A DNA stretch of 64,000 nt, taken from the NCBI GenBank assembly GCA_015056865.1, contig SVFM01000005.1:62001-126000 (forward strand), read 5' to 3'. The DNA is from Lachnospiraceae bacterium (GTDB lineage Bacteria; Bacillota; Clostridia; Lachnospirales; Lachnospiraceae). Positions 10,207-19,040 of the stretch are shown piece after piece (position 1 is the stretch's first letter; each line of letters starts with the position of its first letter). The translations under genes were made by a program, and so were the position numbers. The notes below the pieces were generated by a model. The model was not told the DNA's origin, did not search any database, and saw only the letters and a list, made by a program, of their open reading frames with translations.

Positions 10207-10794
10207 ATGAACAGAGAAAGCACAATCAAACGAAAGACCAAGGAAACAGATATTGAGTTGACTTTACAGCTGGACGGCTGCGGAGCCGGCTCCATTCATA
10301 CCGGTATCGGCTTTTTTGATCATATGCTTGAAGGGTTTTCCAGACACGGTTTTTTTGACCTGGATGTGACAATAAAAGGCGATCTGAACGTAGATGGTCA
10401 TCATACGGTGGAAGATGCCGGTATTGTACTGGGAAATGCTTTGAAGGAGGCTCTTGGAGACAAAGCGGGAATCAAGAGATACGGATATTTTATTCTGCCT
10501 ATGGATGATGCATTGGCACTCTGTGCAGTAGATCTTAGCGGCAGACCTTATTTTCAGTTTGAGTGCGACTTCCCTACAGAACGGGTGGGCGAGTTTGAAA
10601 CAGAGCTTGCAAGAGAATTCTTTGCGGCTGTAGCCTACAACTGTGGCATGAATCTGCACATGAAAATGCTTTCCGGCACCAATTCCCACCATATGCTGGA
10701 AGCCCTCTTTAAGGCTTTTGCAAAGGCTTTGGATGAGGCGACTTCGTTAGATGAGAGAGTAAAAGGTGTGCTTAGCACAAAAGGAGTATTATGA
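10207..10794 (+). CDS. hisB: Imidazoleglycerol-phosphate dehydratase HisB
   Basis: A 195-residue monofunctional HisB, the usual length. [16 protein letters not shown] near residue 33 and [11 protein letters not shown] near residue 63 supply the metal-binding His/Glu residues; SSHH-like [14 protein letters not shown] comes near residue 162. The frame is open further upstream inside hisD, but ATG 10207 follows the hisD stop and AGGAG at about 10195-10199, and gives the canonical N-terminus. It removes water from imidazoleglycerol phosphate. The stop overlaps the next start. Confidence 0.96.
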   Translation: MNRESTIKRKTKETDIELTLQLDGCGAGSIHTGIGFFDHMLEGFSRHGFFDLDVTIKGDLNVDGHHTVEDAGIVLGNALKEALGDKAGIKRYGYFILPMDDALALCAVDLSGRPYFQFECDFPTERVGEFETELAREFFAAVAYNCGMNLHMKMLSGTNSHHMLEALFKAFAKALDEATSLDERVKGVLSTKGVL

Positions 10795-12077
10795 TCAGCA
10801 AGAAATTTATCCCTTGTATCTATTTATATCATACCAATGCGGTGGAGAATCTGACAGATCTAACCGTGGTAGACACAGATCCTGTCCGGCTTGCAAAAAA
10901 ATATGGCGCAGGGTGTGCAGATGCCCTGATTGTCTTTGATATGTCAGAAAATGACGCAGAGCATGAGGAAGCACTGGATATCCTGAAGGAAATTTGTGCA
11001 GAAACCAAGCTTGATGTATATGGCGCAGGCAACATCAAGAGAATGGAAGATGTGAAAAAGATTCTCTATGCGGGCTGCAAAAAAGCCATATTGGATTACG
11101 GAAAGCAGGAAAATATTGATATTACCCAAGAGGTATCTTTAAAGTTTGGAAGGCAAAAGCTTTTAGCTGCTTATGACACACTTGAAGTACTTCAGCAAAA
11201 TCTGGAACTGGTGAAAGAATATACCTGTGGTCTGGTTGCAATGAATGTGCATATGATCCGTGAAACAGCACAGCTTACCGATCTTCCTGTGATCATCCAG
11301 ATCCGACAGATTGCTTTAAATAAGTTGCTTGAAGTTTTGGCTCAGGATCATGTATGGGGCATCACAGGAAACACCATCAACCAAAACATGAAGGAACTGC
11401 CCAGCTTAAAGGATTTGTGTCGTGAGCATAACATTCCGGTGGATGCTTTGACTACCGAATATGCCTGGTCAGACTTTAAATTAAATTCTGATGGTTTACT
11501 TCCAGTGGTAGTACAGGATGATAAAACCAATGAAGTGCTTATGGTAGCTTATATGAATGAGGAATCTTACATCAATACACTTCGCACAGGTAAAATGACT
11601 TATTACAGCCGCAGCAGACAGGAATTATGGCTGAAAGGGGATACGAGTGGACATTTCCAGTATGTGAAGGAACTAAAGGCTGACTGTGATAAAGATACCT
11701 TACTGGCAAAGGTTTCTCAGGTTGGGGCCGCCTGCCACACCGGATCTTATTCCTGCTTCTTTAATGAGGTAGTACAGCGTGAAGAGGAGAAGAGTACCAA
11801 TCCGTTGTTGGTATTTGAAAAAGTGTTTGCAGTCATAGAGGATCGCAAAATACATCCCAAGGAAGGATCTTATACTAACTACCTGTTTGATAAAGGGATT
11901 GATAAAATATTAAAAAAACTGGGTGAAGAAGCAACAGAAATCGTAATAGCCGCCAAAAATCCCAATCCCAATGAAATAAAATATGAGATCAGCGACTTTT
12001 TGTATCACATGATGGTACTGATGGCTGAAAAAGAGGTGACTTGGGAAGAGATTACAGAGGAGCTTGCCAATCGCTAA
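10791..12077 (+). CDS. hisIE: Degenerate HisA/HisF-like barrel fused to HisI-HisE
   Basis: A 428-residue fusion. Residues about 228-328 are phosphoribosyl-AMP cyclohydrolase (HisI) with zinc-site cysteines C299, C315 and C322 ([14 protein letters not shown]). Residues about 340-428 are phosphoribosyl-ATP pyrophosphatase (His[14 protein letters not shown]). Residues 1-215 look like a HisA/HisF TIM barrel (FIPCIYL at the first strand, YGAGNIK, VWGITG), but the catalytic Asp expected in the PCLD motif is Tyr (CIYL), and the second-half Asp region reads LVAMNVH. The N-terminal part is therefore probably not catalytic. It performs steps 2 and 3 of the pathway. It overlaps hisB by ATGA. Confidence 0.9.
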   Translation: MISKKFIPCIYLYHTNAVENLTDLTVVDTDPVRLAKKYGAGCADALIVFDMSENDAEHEEALDILKEICAETKLDVYGAGNIKRMEDVKKILYAGCKKAILDYGKQENIDITQEVSLKFGRQKLLAAYDTLEVLQQNLELVKEYTCGLVAMNVHMIRETAQLTDLPVIIQIRQIALNKLLEVLAQDHVWGITGNTINQNMKELPSLKDLCREHNIPVDALTTEYAWSDFKLNSDGLLPVVVQDDKTNEVLMVAYMNEESYINTLRTGKMTYYSRSRQELWLKGDTSGHFQYVKELKADCDKDTLLAKVSQVGAACHTGSYSCFFNEVVQREEEKSTNPLLVFEKVFAVIEDRKIHPKEGSYTNYLFDKGIDKILKKLGEEATEIVIAAKNPNPNEIKYEISDFLYHMMVLMAEKEVTWEEITEELANR

Positions 12078-12129
12078 AGTCTATTTCAAAAACACATATC
12101 ATAAAATAATAGCAAGAATATCTTAGTTA

Positions 12130-12170
12130 CAAAAGTTTACATAAGTATATTATGTAAACTTTTGCTTTAT
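12130..12170 (+). terminator. Strong hairpin after his operon
   Basis: A perfect 15-bp inverted repeat (CAAAAGTTTACATAA / TTATGTAAACTTTTG) with a five-base loop spans 12130-12164, 53 bases after hisIE. The U-run after it is short (CTTTAT), but the stem itself ends in U-rich sequence. It is the likely end of the his transcript. Confidence 0.65.
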
Positions 12171-12183
12171 GGAAAGGAGATTT

Positions 12184-12525
12184 GTGGATACTTCTGAAAG
12201 AAGACTAGAACTTGTTCGTAGCGTAAGAGAAGAGCAGGCGCGTAATTTACTTGCGCTGAAACAGCGGGAATCCATTTTATATGGCGTGGGTCCAAGTACA
12301 TATCAAGAACCGATCACTGAATCATATGAGACCGGTATCCGTACATTTTCCGGTTTTAAGGTAAGATTTTTCTTTGCAGTTATGTTGATAGCATTTTTTT
12401 GGCTGGCAAAACAGAATCATTGGACATTTCTGGATTGCGACAGTGGTAAAATCTTTGAAACCATCTGTGAAACATCAAATTCCATTGATTTTACAGCACT
12501 TTTCCCTTATACTTTAGAGGAGTAA
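12184..12525 (+). CDS. Small single-TM protein of unknown function
   Basis: A 113-residue protein that I do not recognise. It has a charged N-terminal helix (SERRLELVRSVREEQARN), a hydrophobic segment at about residues 60-77 (FFFAVMLIAFFWLA) and a short outside-facing tail with two cysteines. GTG 12184 follows AAGGAG at 12174-12179 and is chosen; an in-frame ATG at 12169 has only the his terminator hairpin ahead of it. It lies between the his operon and the TIGR03960 gene and may be the first gene of the latter's transcript. Confidence 0.6.
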   Translation: MDTSERRLELVRSVREEQARNLLALKQRESILYGVGPSTYQEPITESYETGIRTFSGFKVRFFFAVMLIAFFWLAKQNHWTFLDCDSGKIFETICETSNSIDFTALFPYTLEE

Positions 12526-12550
12526 TGATTTTAAAAGAGAAAGGATACTT

Positions 12551-14440
12551 ATGAACAAACTGGCTTTATCAGATGACATTTTACTAAAAGTTGAAAAACC
12601 GGCAAGATATATTGGCCACGAGGTCAATGCGGTCATAAAGAACAAGGATGAGGTACATGTCCGTTTTGCCATGTGTTTTCCGGACGTTTACGAGATCGGT
12701 ATGTCACATCTTGGCATACAGATTCTTTATGATATGTTGAATCAATACGAAGATGTATGGTGCGAGAGAGTATATTCTCCATGGGTTGATCTGGATCAGA
12801 TCATGCGTCAGGAGAAGATACCTCTCTTTGCACTGGAATCTCAGGATCCGATCAAGAACTTTGACTTTCTTGGAATTACCATTCAATATGAAATGTGTTA
12901 CACCAATATTCTGCAGGTTCTGGATCTGGCACAGATTCCTTTGCTGGCCAAGGATAGAAGTGAAAATGATCCTATTGTTATCGGTGGTGGCCCCTGTACC
13001 TATAATCCGGAACCGATTGCTGATTTTTTTGATATTTTCTACATTGGAGAAGGGGAAACCAAGTATAGAGAACTGTTGGATCTATATGAGCAATGCAAAT
13101 TGGAAGGAATTTCAAGACAGGAGTTCTTAAAGCAGGCTGCCTGTATCCCCGGTCTCTACGTGCCAATGTTTTATCAAACCCTATATCATGAAGATGGTAC
13201 CATTGCATCCTTCGGTCCTACACAGGAAGGATTACCTTCTGTGATTCGTAAGGAAATTGAGATGGATATGCCAGGTGCGACCTATCCAATGAAACCTGTG
13301 GTCCCATATATCAAGATCACACAGGATCGAGTGGTGTTGGAAATACAACGTGGGTGTATCAGAGGATGCCGCTTCTGTCAAGCAGGGCAATTATATCGTC
13401 CTGTCCGGGAAAGAGACGCTGATCTTATGAAGAAATATGCCCTGGAAATGCTGAAGAACACAGGGCATGAGGAGATATCCTTAAGTTCTTTAAGCTCAAG
13501 TGATTATAGTCAGCTACCGGAGTTGGTGGATTTCCTGATGGATAACTGCAGCCGTCAGCACGTGAACATTTCGCTTCCCTCCCTGCGTATAGATGCCTTT
13601 TCTTTGGATGTGATGAGCAAGGTTCAGGATGTGCGCAAGTCAAGTCTGACCTTTGCACCTGAGGCAGGAAGTCAAAGATTACGGGATGTGATCAACAAGG
13701 GATTGACTGAGGAAGTCATTTTAAACGGGGCCGCCATGGCCTTCAAAGGAGGTTGGACAAGAGTAAAATTATACTTTATGTTGGGACTTCCTACAGAGAC
13801 AGAAGATGATATTAAAGGAATTGCGGAATTATCCAATAAGATTGCAGCTACATTTTTTGATACGGTACCCAAGGAGGAACGCAAAAATGGTAAGGTACAG
13901 ATTGTTACCAGCACGTCCTTTTTTGTTCCAAAGCCCTTCACCCCTTTTCAGTGGGCCGGACAGTCTACCAAAGAAGAATTTTTGGATAAAGCCTATCAGA
14001 CCAAGCATGCGATTACACAGCAGCTCAATCAAAAGAGCATTAAGTACAATTGGCATGAAGCGGATACAGCTGTGCTGGAAGGTGTGCTTGCAAGAGGTGA
14101 CCGCAGACTCGGTGCAGTTTTATTAAATGCCTATCAAAAAGGTTGCGTATACGATGCCTGGGGAGAATATTTTGATAACGAAAAATGGGAGAGTGCCTTC
14201 CGGGATTGCGGGTTGGATATGAAGTTTTATACCAGAGAAAGAGCATTGGATGAGATATTCCCCTGGGATTTCATTGATTGCGGTGTGACCAAAGACTTTT
14301 TTAAGCGCGAGTGGCTAAGAGCCCTGGCTCAGGAAGTCACTCCGAACTGCCGTAAACAGTGCCAAGGCTGTGGTGCAAACCGCTTTGGTGGCGGAGTATG
14401 CTTTGAAGAACGACAGGAGGCGCAAAAGCATGAAGGTTAG
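12551..14440 (+). CDS. B12-binding-type radical SAM protein, TIGR03960 family
   Basis: A 629-residue protein. The N-terminal 180 residues resemble a cobalamin-binding fold (CFPDVYEIGMSHLGIQILYDML, then IVIGGGPCTYNPEP). The radical SAM motif CIRGCRFC is near residue 275, followed by QAGQLYRPVRER. The C-terminus has a cysteine group (CRKQCQGC). This is the larger half of a conserved pair whose partner (TIGR03936) follows, overlapping by 11 bases. The pair is often next to RNase E/G in Clostridia, as here. Its reaction is unknown to me. The start follows AAAGG. Confidence 0.9.
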   Translation: MNKLALSDDILLKVEKPARYIGHEVNAVIKNKDEVHVRFAMCFPDVYEIGMSHLGIQILYDMLNQYEDVWCERVYSPWVDLDQIMRQEKIPLFALESQDPIKNFDFLGITIQYEMCYTNILQVLDLAQIPLLAKDRSENDPIVIGGGPCTYNPEPIADFFDIFYIGEGETKYRELLDLYEQCKLEGISRQEFLKQAACIPGLYVPMFYQTLYHEDGTIASFGPTQEGLPSVIRKEIEMDMPGATYPMKPVVPYIKITQDRVVLEIQRGCIRGCRFCQAGQLYRPVRERDADLMKKYALEMLKNTGHEEISLSSLSSSDYSQLPELVDFLMDNCSRQHVNISLPSLRIDAFSLDVMSKVQDVRKSSLTFAPEAGSQRLRDVINKGLTEEVILNGAAMAFKGGWTRVKLYFMLGLPTETEDDIKGIAELSNKIAATFFDTVPKEERKNGKVQIVTSTSFFVPKPFTPFQWAGQSTKEEFLDKAYQTKHAITQQLNQKSIKYNWHEADTAVLEGVLARGDRRLGAVLLNAYQKGCVYDAWGEYFDNEKWESAFRDCGLDMKFYTRERALDEIFPWDFIDCGVTKDFFKREWLRALAQEVTPNCRKQCQGCGANRFGGGVCFEERQEAQKHEG

Positions 14441-15134
14441 AATAAAATTCAGCAAACATGGCCCTATAAAATTTATCGGTCACTTGGACATTATGAGATT
14501 TTTTCAAAAGGCAATGCGAAGGAGCGGCATTGATATCGCCTATACGGGAGGATTCAGCCCTCACCAGATCATGTCATTTGCCGCACCCTTAGGCGTAGGA
14601 CTTGAGAGCAACGGGGAATATATGGATGTTGAATTACATTCCATGATCAGTAGCAGGGATGTGGTAGATAGACTAAATGAAGCCAGTGTAGAGGGGATCC
14701 GTATTCTTTCTGCTAAAGTGCTTCCCGAAAATGCAGGCAATGCCATGGCCAGTGTAGCTGCTGCAGAATATACTGTGCGTTTTCGCGATGGGCGAGGACC
14801 TTCCTGCAATATGAGGGATTATTTGAAGGATTTTTATTCCCAGGAAAAGATCCTGATCACAAAAGAAACGAAAAATGGCATACAGGAGGTCAATATCAGG
14901 CCGGGCATTTATGCACTTAATGTGGTGGATGAGGGGGTTCGTATGCTGGTGGATGCCAGCAGTGCAGGTAACATTAAACCCGCTTATGTGATAGAAACCT
15001 TTATGGCTTTTTGTGGGGAAAATTTACCGGAAAATGCCTTTATGATCACACGAGAAGAAACCTATTTAAATAAAGGAACTTTGGATGATCCTGCGTTTGC
15101 CCCGCTTGATTCGATAGGCAGCATTCTGGTATAG
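14430..15134 (+). CDS. TIGR03936 / DUF2344 radical-SAM-associated protein
   Basis: A 234-residue protein starting with MKVRIKFSKHGPIKFIGHLDIMR, the conserved opening of the TIGR03936 family; GGFSPHQIMSFAAPL and GVGLESNGEYMD follow near residues 41-65. ATG 14430 is chosen because AGGAGG lies 10 bases ahead; the frame is open 20 codons further up inside the previous gene. It has no cysteine cluster of its own and is always found with, or fused to, the TIGR03960 radical SAM protein in the families I know. It overlaps that gene's end by 11 bases, so the two are probably made in equal amounts. Confidence 0.88.
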   Translation: MKVRIKFSKHGPIKFIGHLDIMRFFQKAMRRSGIDIAYTGGFSPHQIMSFAAPLGVGLESNGEYMDVELHSMISSRDVVDRLNEASVEGIRILSAKVLPENAGNAMASVAAAEYTVRFRDGRGPSCNMRDYLKDFYSQEKILITKETKNGIQEVNIRPGIYALNVVDEGVRMLVDASSAGNIKPAYVIETFMAFCGENLPENAFMITREETYLNKGTLDDPAFAPLDSIGSILV

Positions 15135-15147
15135 AAAGGTTTAGGAT

Positions 15148-16437
15148 ATGGCTAAAGGTAAGGTTCTTGTCACACGCATGCATGGAAAGGTGTTGACCCT
15201 TCTGATGGAGAACAAACGCCTCATTTCCGTCAGTGCAGGTTCAGAAGAGCAAAAGATTTCTGTTGGAAATATATATATTGCAAAAGTCCAAAATATTGTA
15301 GAGAATATTCAGGCTGCATTCGTGGAAATTGAAAAGGGAGTGTTGTGTTATTTGCCCCTTTCTGATGTGATTGCACCCATCATCACCGGTCAGAGGACTT
15401 GGGATGGTAAACTGAGGGCGGGAGATGAGCTTTTAGTGCAAGTGGAGCGGGAAGCCTTAAAAACCAAACCTCCGGCAGTTACCACAAATCTTTCTCTGGC
15501 AGGAGAGTATATGGTTTTAACGCTGGATCACCAAAAGAGTAACCATACTCTCGGTAAAGTGGCTTTTTCCTCCAAGCTTAGCAAAGAAAAAAGAAAACAG
15601 CTACAGGACATCTTTGTGCAGAACAATCTCATTGATGACGAAGGCTTTTTAACCTTGCCGAAGGAAATCTCCATCCCTTCTTTTCTTGAGACTTCCCATG
15701 CTTATGGAGCCGTTGTTCGTACCAATGCGGCATCCATGACAGAAGATTGTACTTTGTTATTGAGTGAATGGCAACAATTATTAGGTGAGTTTTCCAAATT
15801 GCTTTCCATTGCAAATTACCGTACCTGTTTTGTGTGCCTGAAAAGTGCACCCCAAAGCTATATGCGTGCTTTGCAGGATCTGTATCACGAATCCTATGAT
15901 GAGATTATAACGGATGAAGAGGATCTGTATCAGGAGATTTTGGATTGGTCTCAAGGCACAGTCAACGTGCCGGTGAGACACTATACCGATGATGCACTGC
16001 CGCTTGCAAAACTGTACAGCATTGAGAGCAGACTGAAAGAGGCCCTGCAAACTCGTGTGTGGCTCAAATCGGGCGGTTATCTTGTGATTGAGCATACAGA
16101 GGCATTAACCGTTATCGACGTAAATACGGGCAAATACGACGCTAAGAGGGCATGTTTGGATGAAACATTTTATAAAATCAATTCAGAGGCCGCCAAGGAG
16201 ATTGCATTACAGCTTCGACTGCGCAACCTGTCCGGGATTATTATAGTTGATTTCATAACCATGGAATCACAACAGGCCTGTGAAAAACTTATGCAGGAAT
16301 TAAGAGCCTACGTAAAAACAGATCCTGTACAAACAAGCGTGGTAGATATGACAGGTCTAGGTCTGGTTGAGATTACCAGAAAGAAAATCAATAAAACATT
16401 AAGGGAACAGTTGGGATATGAAACTCATCAAATTTGA
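15148..16437 (+). CDS. rng: Ribonuclease E/G family endoribonuclease
   Basis: A 429-residue catalytic-core version without the long C-terminal scaffold of RNase E. An S1-like part is at residues about 32-120 (ISVGNIYIAKVQNIVENIQAAFVEI, shown by position). The DNase I-like catalytic part has TVIDVNTGKYDAK near residue 325 and IIIVDFITM near residue 365, which supply the two metal-binding Asp residues. It probably processes rRNA and mRNA. It follows the TIGR03960/03936 pair, and its last 20 bases overlap the NUDIX gene. Confidence 0.9.
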   Translation: MAKGKVLVTRMHGKVLTLLMENKRLISVSAGSEEQKISVGNIYIAKVQNIVENIQAAFVEIEKGVLCYLPLSDVIAPIITGQRTWDGKLRAGDELLVQVEREALKTKPPAVTTNLSLAGEYMVLTLDHQKSNHTLGKVAFSSKLSKEKRKQLQDIFVQNNLIDDEGFLTLPKEISIPSFLETSHAYGAVVRTNAASMTEDCTLLLSEWQQLLGEFSKLLSIANYRTCFVCLKSAPQSYMRALQDLYHESYDEIITDEEDLYQEILDWSQGTVNVPVRHYTDDALPLAKLYSIESRLKEALQTRVWLKSGGYLVIEHTEALTVIDVNTGKYDAKRACLDETFYKINSEAAKEIALQLRLRNLSGIIIVDFITMESQQACEKLMQELRAYVKTDPVQTSVVDMTGLGLVEITRKKINKTLREQLGYETHQI

Positions 16438-16972
16438 AAAAGTAAAAGATGGAAAATATCTTAAAAACTATGAATTGACCTATTTAAACAAAGCCGGAAG
16501 AGAGAAGAAGTATGAGATCGTAAGTCGTAATGAACTAACCCAGCCCTCCCAGCTTGGTGTAAATGTCAATGGCGTTTCCATTATCGCAACTATGGAAGAT
16601 AAAATGTTGCTTTTACACGAGTTCCGTATGGGAATAAATAAACGCATATATAATTTGTGTGCAGGCATGATCGAACCCGGCGAAAGCATTGAACAATGCA
16701 TCCAAAGGGAACTTTTTGAGGAAACAGGCCTGCAGGTAAAAAAGATCAAAAAAATCCTTCCTCCATCTTATGCCGCAGTTGCAATTTCAGATACAAAGAC
16801 ACATATTGCTTTTGTGGAGGTTGAAGGTAATTTGTCTGACAACACTTCAGATAATGAAGACATACAAACCAACTTTTATACTCGTGAAGAGGTTTCTCAT
16901 ATGCTGGAAACCGAAGAATTCAGTTCCCGTTCACAGCTGGCGGCATATTATTTTGTGAATGGATTTTGTTAA
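16418..16972 (+). CDS. NUDIX hydrolase (ADP-ribose pyrophosphatase type)
   Basis: A 184-residue NUDIX protein. The NUDIX box GMIEPGESIEQCIQRELFEE runs from about residue 85 with the REL-EE-TG core; the layout resembles ADP-ribose pyrophosphatase NudF, but the substrate is not fixed by sequence. It starts inside the end of the RNase E/G gene, with an overlap of 20 bases and only a weak GGGAT ribosome site, so translation probably depends on the gene ahead. It is the last gene of this plus-strand group and converges on dtd. Confidence 0.87.
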   Translation: MKLIKFEKVKDGKYLKNYELTYLNKAGREKKYEIVSRNELTQPSQLGVNVNGVSIIATMEDKMLLLHEFRMGINKRIYNLCAGMIEPGESIEQCIQRELFEETGLQVKKIKKILPPSYAAVAISDTKTHIAFVEVEGNLSDNTSDNEDIQTNFYTREEVSHMLETEEFSSRSQLAAYYFVNGFC

Positions 16973-17057
16973 ATATTGTATGTAAGAGTAGTAATCTTAG
17001 AAATTCAACTATTCGCAAAAGGCATGTTTATGGAATAGTTTCCTGCGAAACACGTAT

Positions 17058-17519
17058 CTATTTCCTTTTAGCAAGGATTTCCTCTGAATCAAGCACAACG
17101 GTAAATGGCCCGTCGTTTAACAGAGATACCTTCATATCCCCACCAAAAACGCCTTTTTCAACCACAGAGATTTCTTTTTTGCATGCATCGATAATATATT
17201 CATACAGCTTGTTTGCATGCTCCGGTGAACCAGCATCTATAAAGGACGGTCGGTTTCCTTTGCGACAATCTGCATATAAGGTAAATTGCGAAATCAATAA
17301 CAACGCGCCGCCCACGGCCTTTATGTCCAGATTTGTTTTTCCTTCCTCGTCTTTAAAAATTCTTAGGCCCATCAGCTTTTTTACCATTTTTTCTGCAATT
17401 TCTTCAGTGTCTGAATTGTTAATGCCGATCAGAACCAGGTAACCGGGGCCGATTTTACCTACAGTGGAACCATCCACATCCACCTGAGCATTAGTTACTC
17501 TTTGTATAACAAATTTCAT
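17058..17519 (-). CDS. dtd: D-aminoacyl-tRNA deacylase
   Basis: A 153-residue Dtd, full length. It opens MKFVIQRVTNAQVDVDG and carries the two active-site signatures: SQFTLYADCRKGNRPSF near residue 78 and NDGPFTVVLDS near residue 135 (the cross-subunit Gly-Pro). It removes D-amino acids wrongly loaded on tRNA. AGGAGATAGGCTCT precedes the ATG at 17519. It is read after the AI-2E permease gene's region in the opposite direction to the NUDIX gene. Confidence 0.95.
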   Translation of the reverse strand: MKFVIQRVTNAQVDVDGSTVGKIGPGYLVLIGINNSDTEEIAEKMVKKLMGLRIFKDEEGKTNLDIKAVGGALLLISQFTLYADCRKGNRPSFIDAGSPEHANKLYEYIIDACKKEISVVEKGVFGGDMKVSLLNDGPFTVVLDSEEILAKRK

Positions 17520-17557
17520 AGAGCCTATCTCCTATCGCAATGTTAAAAAAATAACAA

Positions 17558-18916
17558 TTATTTTTTATCTGTTTTTTGGGTATTTCTTTTCTGTATCCGT
17601 TCAGTCAACAGTTTTTTTAGTTTACTCGGTTTCTTAGTCTGTTGATTTCGCGCATCTTCCTCAGGAAGCATTACAAATTCACCGTTGTCATCTATTGCTT
17701 TTAGCTTAAGATATTGTTCTGTCTCGGTTGGTAGCTCTTTCTTCTTCAACGATGAATTAACAATGCCTTTTACTCCTGCATATAGAACGGCAAAAACCGG
17801 AACTCCTATGATCATACCGGGAACACCTAACAACCCACCAAATGCTGTGATGGAAAAAATAACCCAAAAACCCGATAATCCGGTGGAATCCCCCAGGATC
17901 AAAGGCCCTAAAACGTTACCGTCAAATTGTTGTAAGGCCAGAATAAAAATAAGAAAATATACACAATTCAGCGGATGAGATAAATCCACGATCAAAATTA
18001 AAATTGCACTGGGAATTGCCCCCAGAAATGGACCAAAAAATGGAATAACATTTGTGACGCCAATAATAACACTGATCAATGCGGCATACGGCAGTCCCAA
18101 CAAGGATGTTCCAATAAAACATAATATTCCAATAATCAGCGAATCTAAGATTTTTCCGCTGATAAAGCCGATAAAGGTTCTATGGGTAAAATGCATGCTA
18201 TCGATAATATGATTCGCAGTATTCTTTTCAAATATGGCATATACTATTTTCTTGGCCTGGCTGATAAATACTTCCTTGCTGGCAAGAACATAAATTGATA
18301 TAATAACGCCAATAATTACGTCCCATGTGACGCTGAGAAAGCCAATCAGGCTTGAAGATAGAGTCTTCAATATCTCACCAGATTGAGAAAGCACATTCGT
18401 GGTATCACTGAGCCATTCATCCACTTCCTGCATGATATTTGTGAAGGAAACTGAGAAATATCCACTGATCTCCGCATTATCTACAGGCAAGTCGTTTATC
18501 CAGGCGGTTACATTCTGAATATAACTGTCAAAATTTTTCACAATTGCCTGTAAGCTGGGCACAATCTGGGAAACAAGCATGGCAACTAAAAGGTAAATTA
18601 TCATAAAGACCAGAACAATCGTCACAAAAATTGAAATGGCACGAATAAGCTTTTTTAGAAAAACAGTAATCTTCCACTTCAGTTTTTTACACAGAGGATA
18701 AAATAGTTTATCTTCCAAGAAATTAACTATCGGGGATAACAAATATGCAATGATAAACCCAACTGCAATAGGCATTAAGACAGAAAGGATTTCTTGAAAG
18801 TTTTTCATAAATTCAGATACATTAAATATCAGATAAACCAAGAACACTCCGGCTGCTATCACAGCAAATGCTGTGACGCCCCACTTTAGATATTTACTGT
18901 TTATTTTTAATTTCAT
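17558..18916 (-). CDS. AI-2E family transporter (permease)
   Basis: A 452-residue protein with about eight hydrophobic helices: two pairs at the N-terminus, a long extracytoplasmic section at residues about 110-200, and a C-terminal group. The C-terminal set includes VTNVIPFFGPFLGAIPS, the hallmark of the AI-2E/YtvI permease family. Relatives export AI-2 or move Na+/H+ or remain unassigned; in spore-formers some are sporulation proteins. A Lys/Gln-rich cytoplasmic tail of about 60 residues follows. ATG 18916 is chosen because AGAGG stands eight bases ahead; a GTG at 18925 is too close to it. Confidence 0.88.
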   Translation of the reverse strand: MKLKINSKYLKWGVTAFAVIAAGVFLVYLIFNVSEFMKNFQEILSVLMPIAVGFIIAYLLSPIVNFLEDKLFYPLCKKLKWKITVFLKKLIRAISIFVTIVLVFMIIYLLVAMLVSQIVPSLQAIVKNFDSYIQNVTAWINDLPVDNAEISGYFSVSFTNIMQEVDEWLSDTTNVLSQSGEILKTLSSSLIGFLSVTWDVIIGVIISIYVLASKEVFISQAKKIVYAIFEKNTANHIIDSMHFTHRTFIGFISGKILDSLIIGILCFIGTSLLGLPYAALISVIIGVTNVIPFFGPFLGAIPSAILILIVDLSHPLNCVYFLIFILALQQFDGNVLGPLILGDSTGLSGFWVIFSITAFGGLLGVPGMIIGVPVFAVLYAGVKGIVNSSLKKKELPTETEQYLKLKAIDDNGEFVMLPEEDARNQQTKKPSKLKKLLTERIQKRNTQKTDKK

Positions 18917-18982
18917 GCGTTTCACCTCTGCACAGTATATATTCTATGAATTTATGATAACATACAAAATTAAATATTTCTA

Positions 18983-19011
18983 TTGTTAGTAACATAAAAA
19001 AAGTATAAAAT
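18983..19011 (+). promoter_or_regulatory. Probable sigma-A promoter of ttcA-like gene
   Basis: TTGTTA at 18983-18988 and TAAAAT at 19006-19011 are 17 bases apart, 30 bases before the ATG at 19041. Confidence 0.5.
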
Positions 19012-19040
19012 AAAGGTACAAACAGGAAAGGAATTTACAT

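Noticed and set aside
16998..17050. Hairpin between the NUDIX gene and dtd (AACTATTC / GAATAGTT)
   Set aside because: Only eight bp with an 18-base loop and no U-run on either strand, so a terminator call is not supported.
17545..17566. AT-only inverted repeat at the AI-2E gene stop
   Set aside because: All A/T with a three-base loop in an AT-rich region; likely chance and too weak for a terminator.
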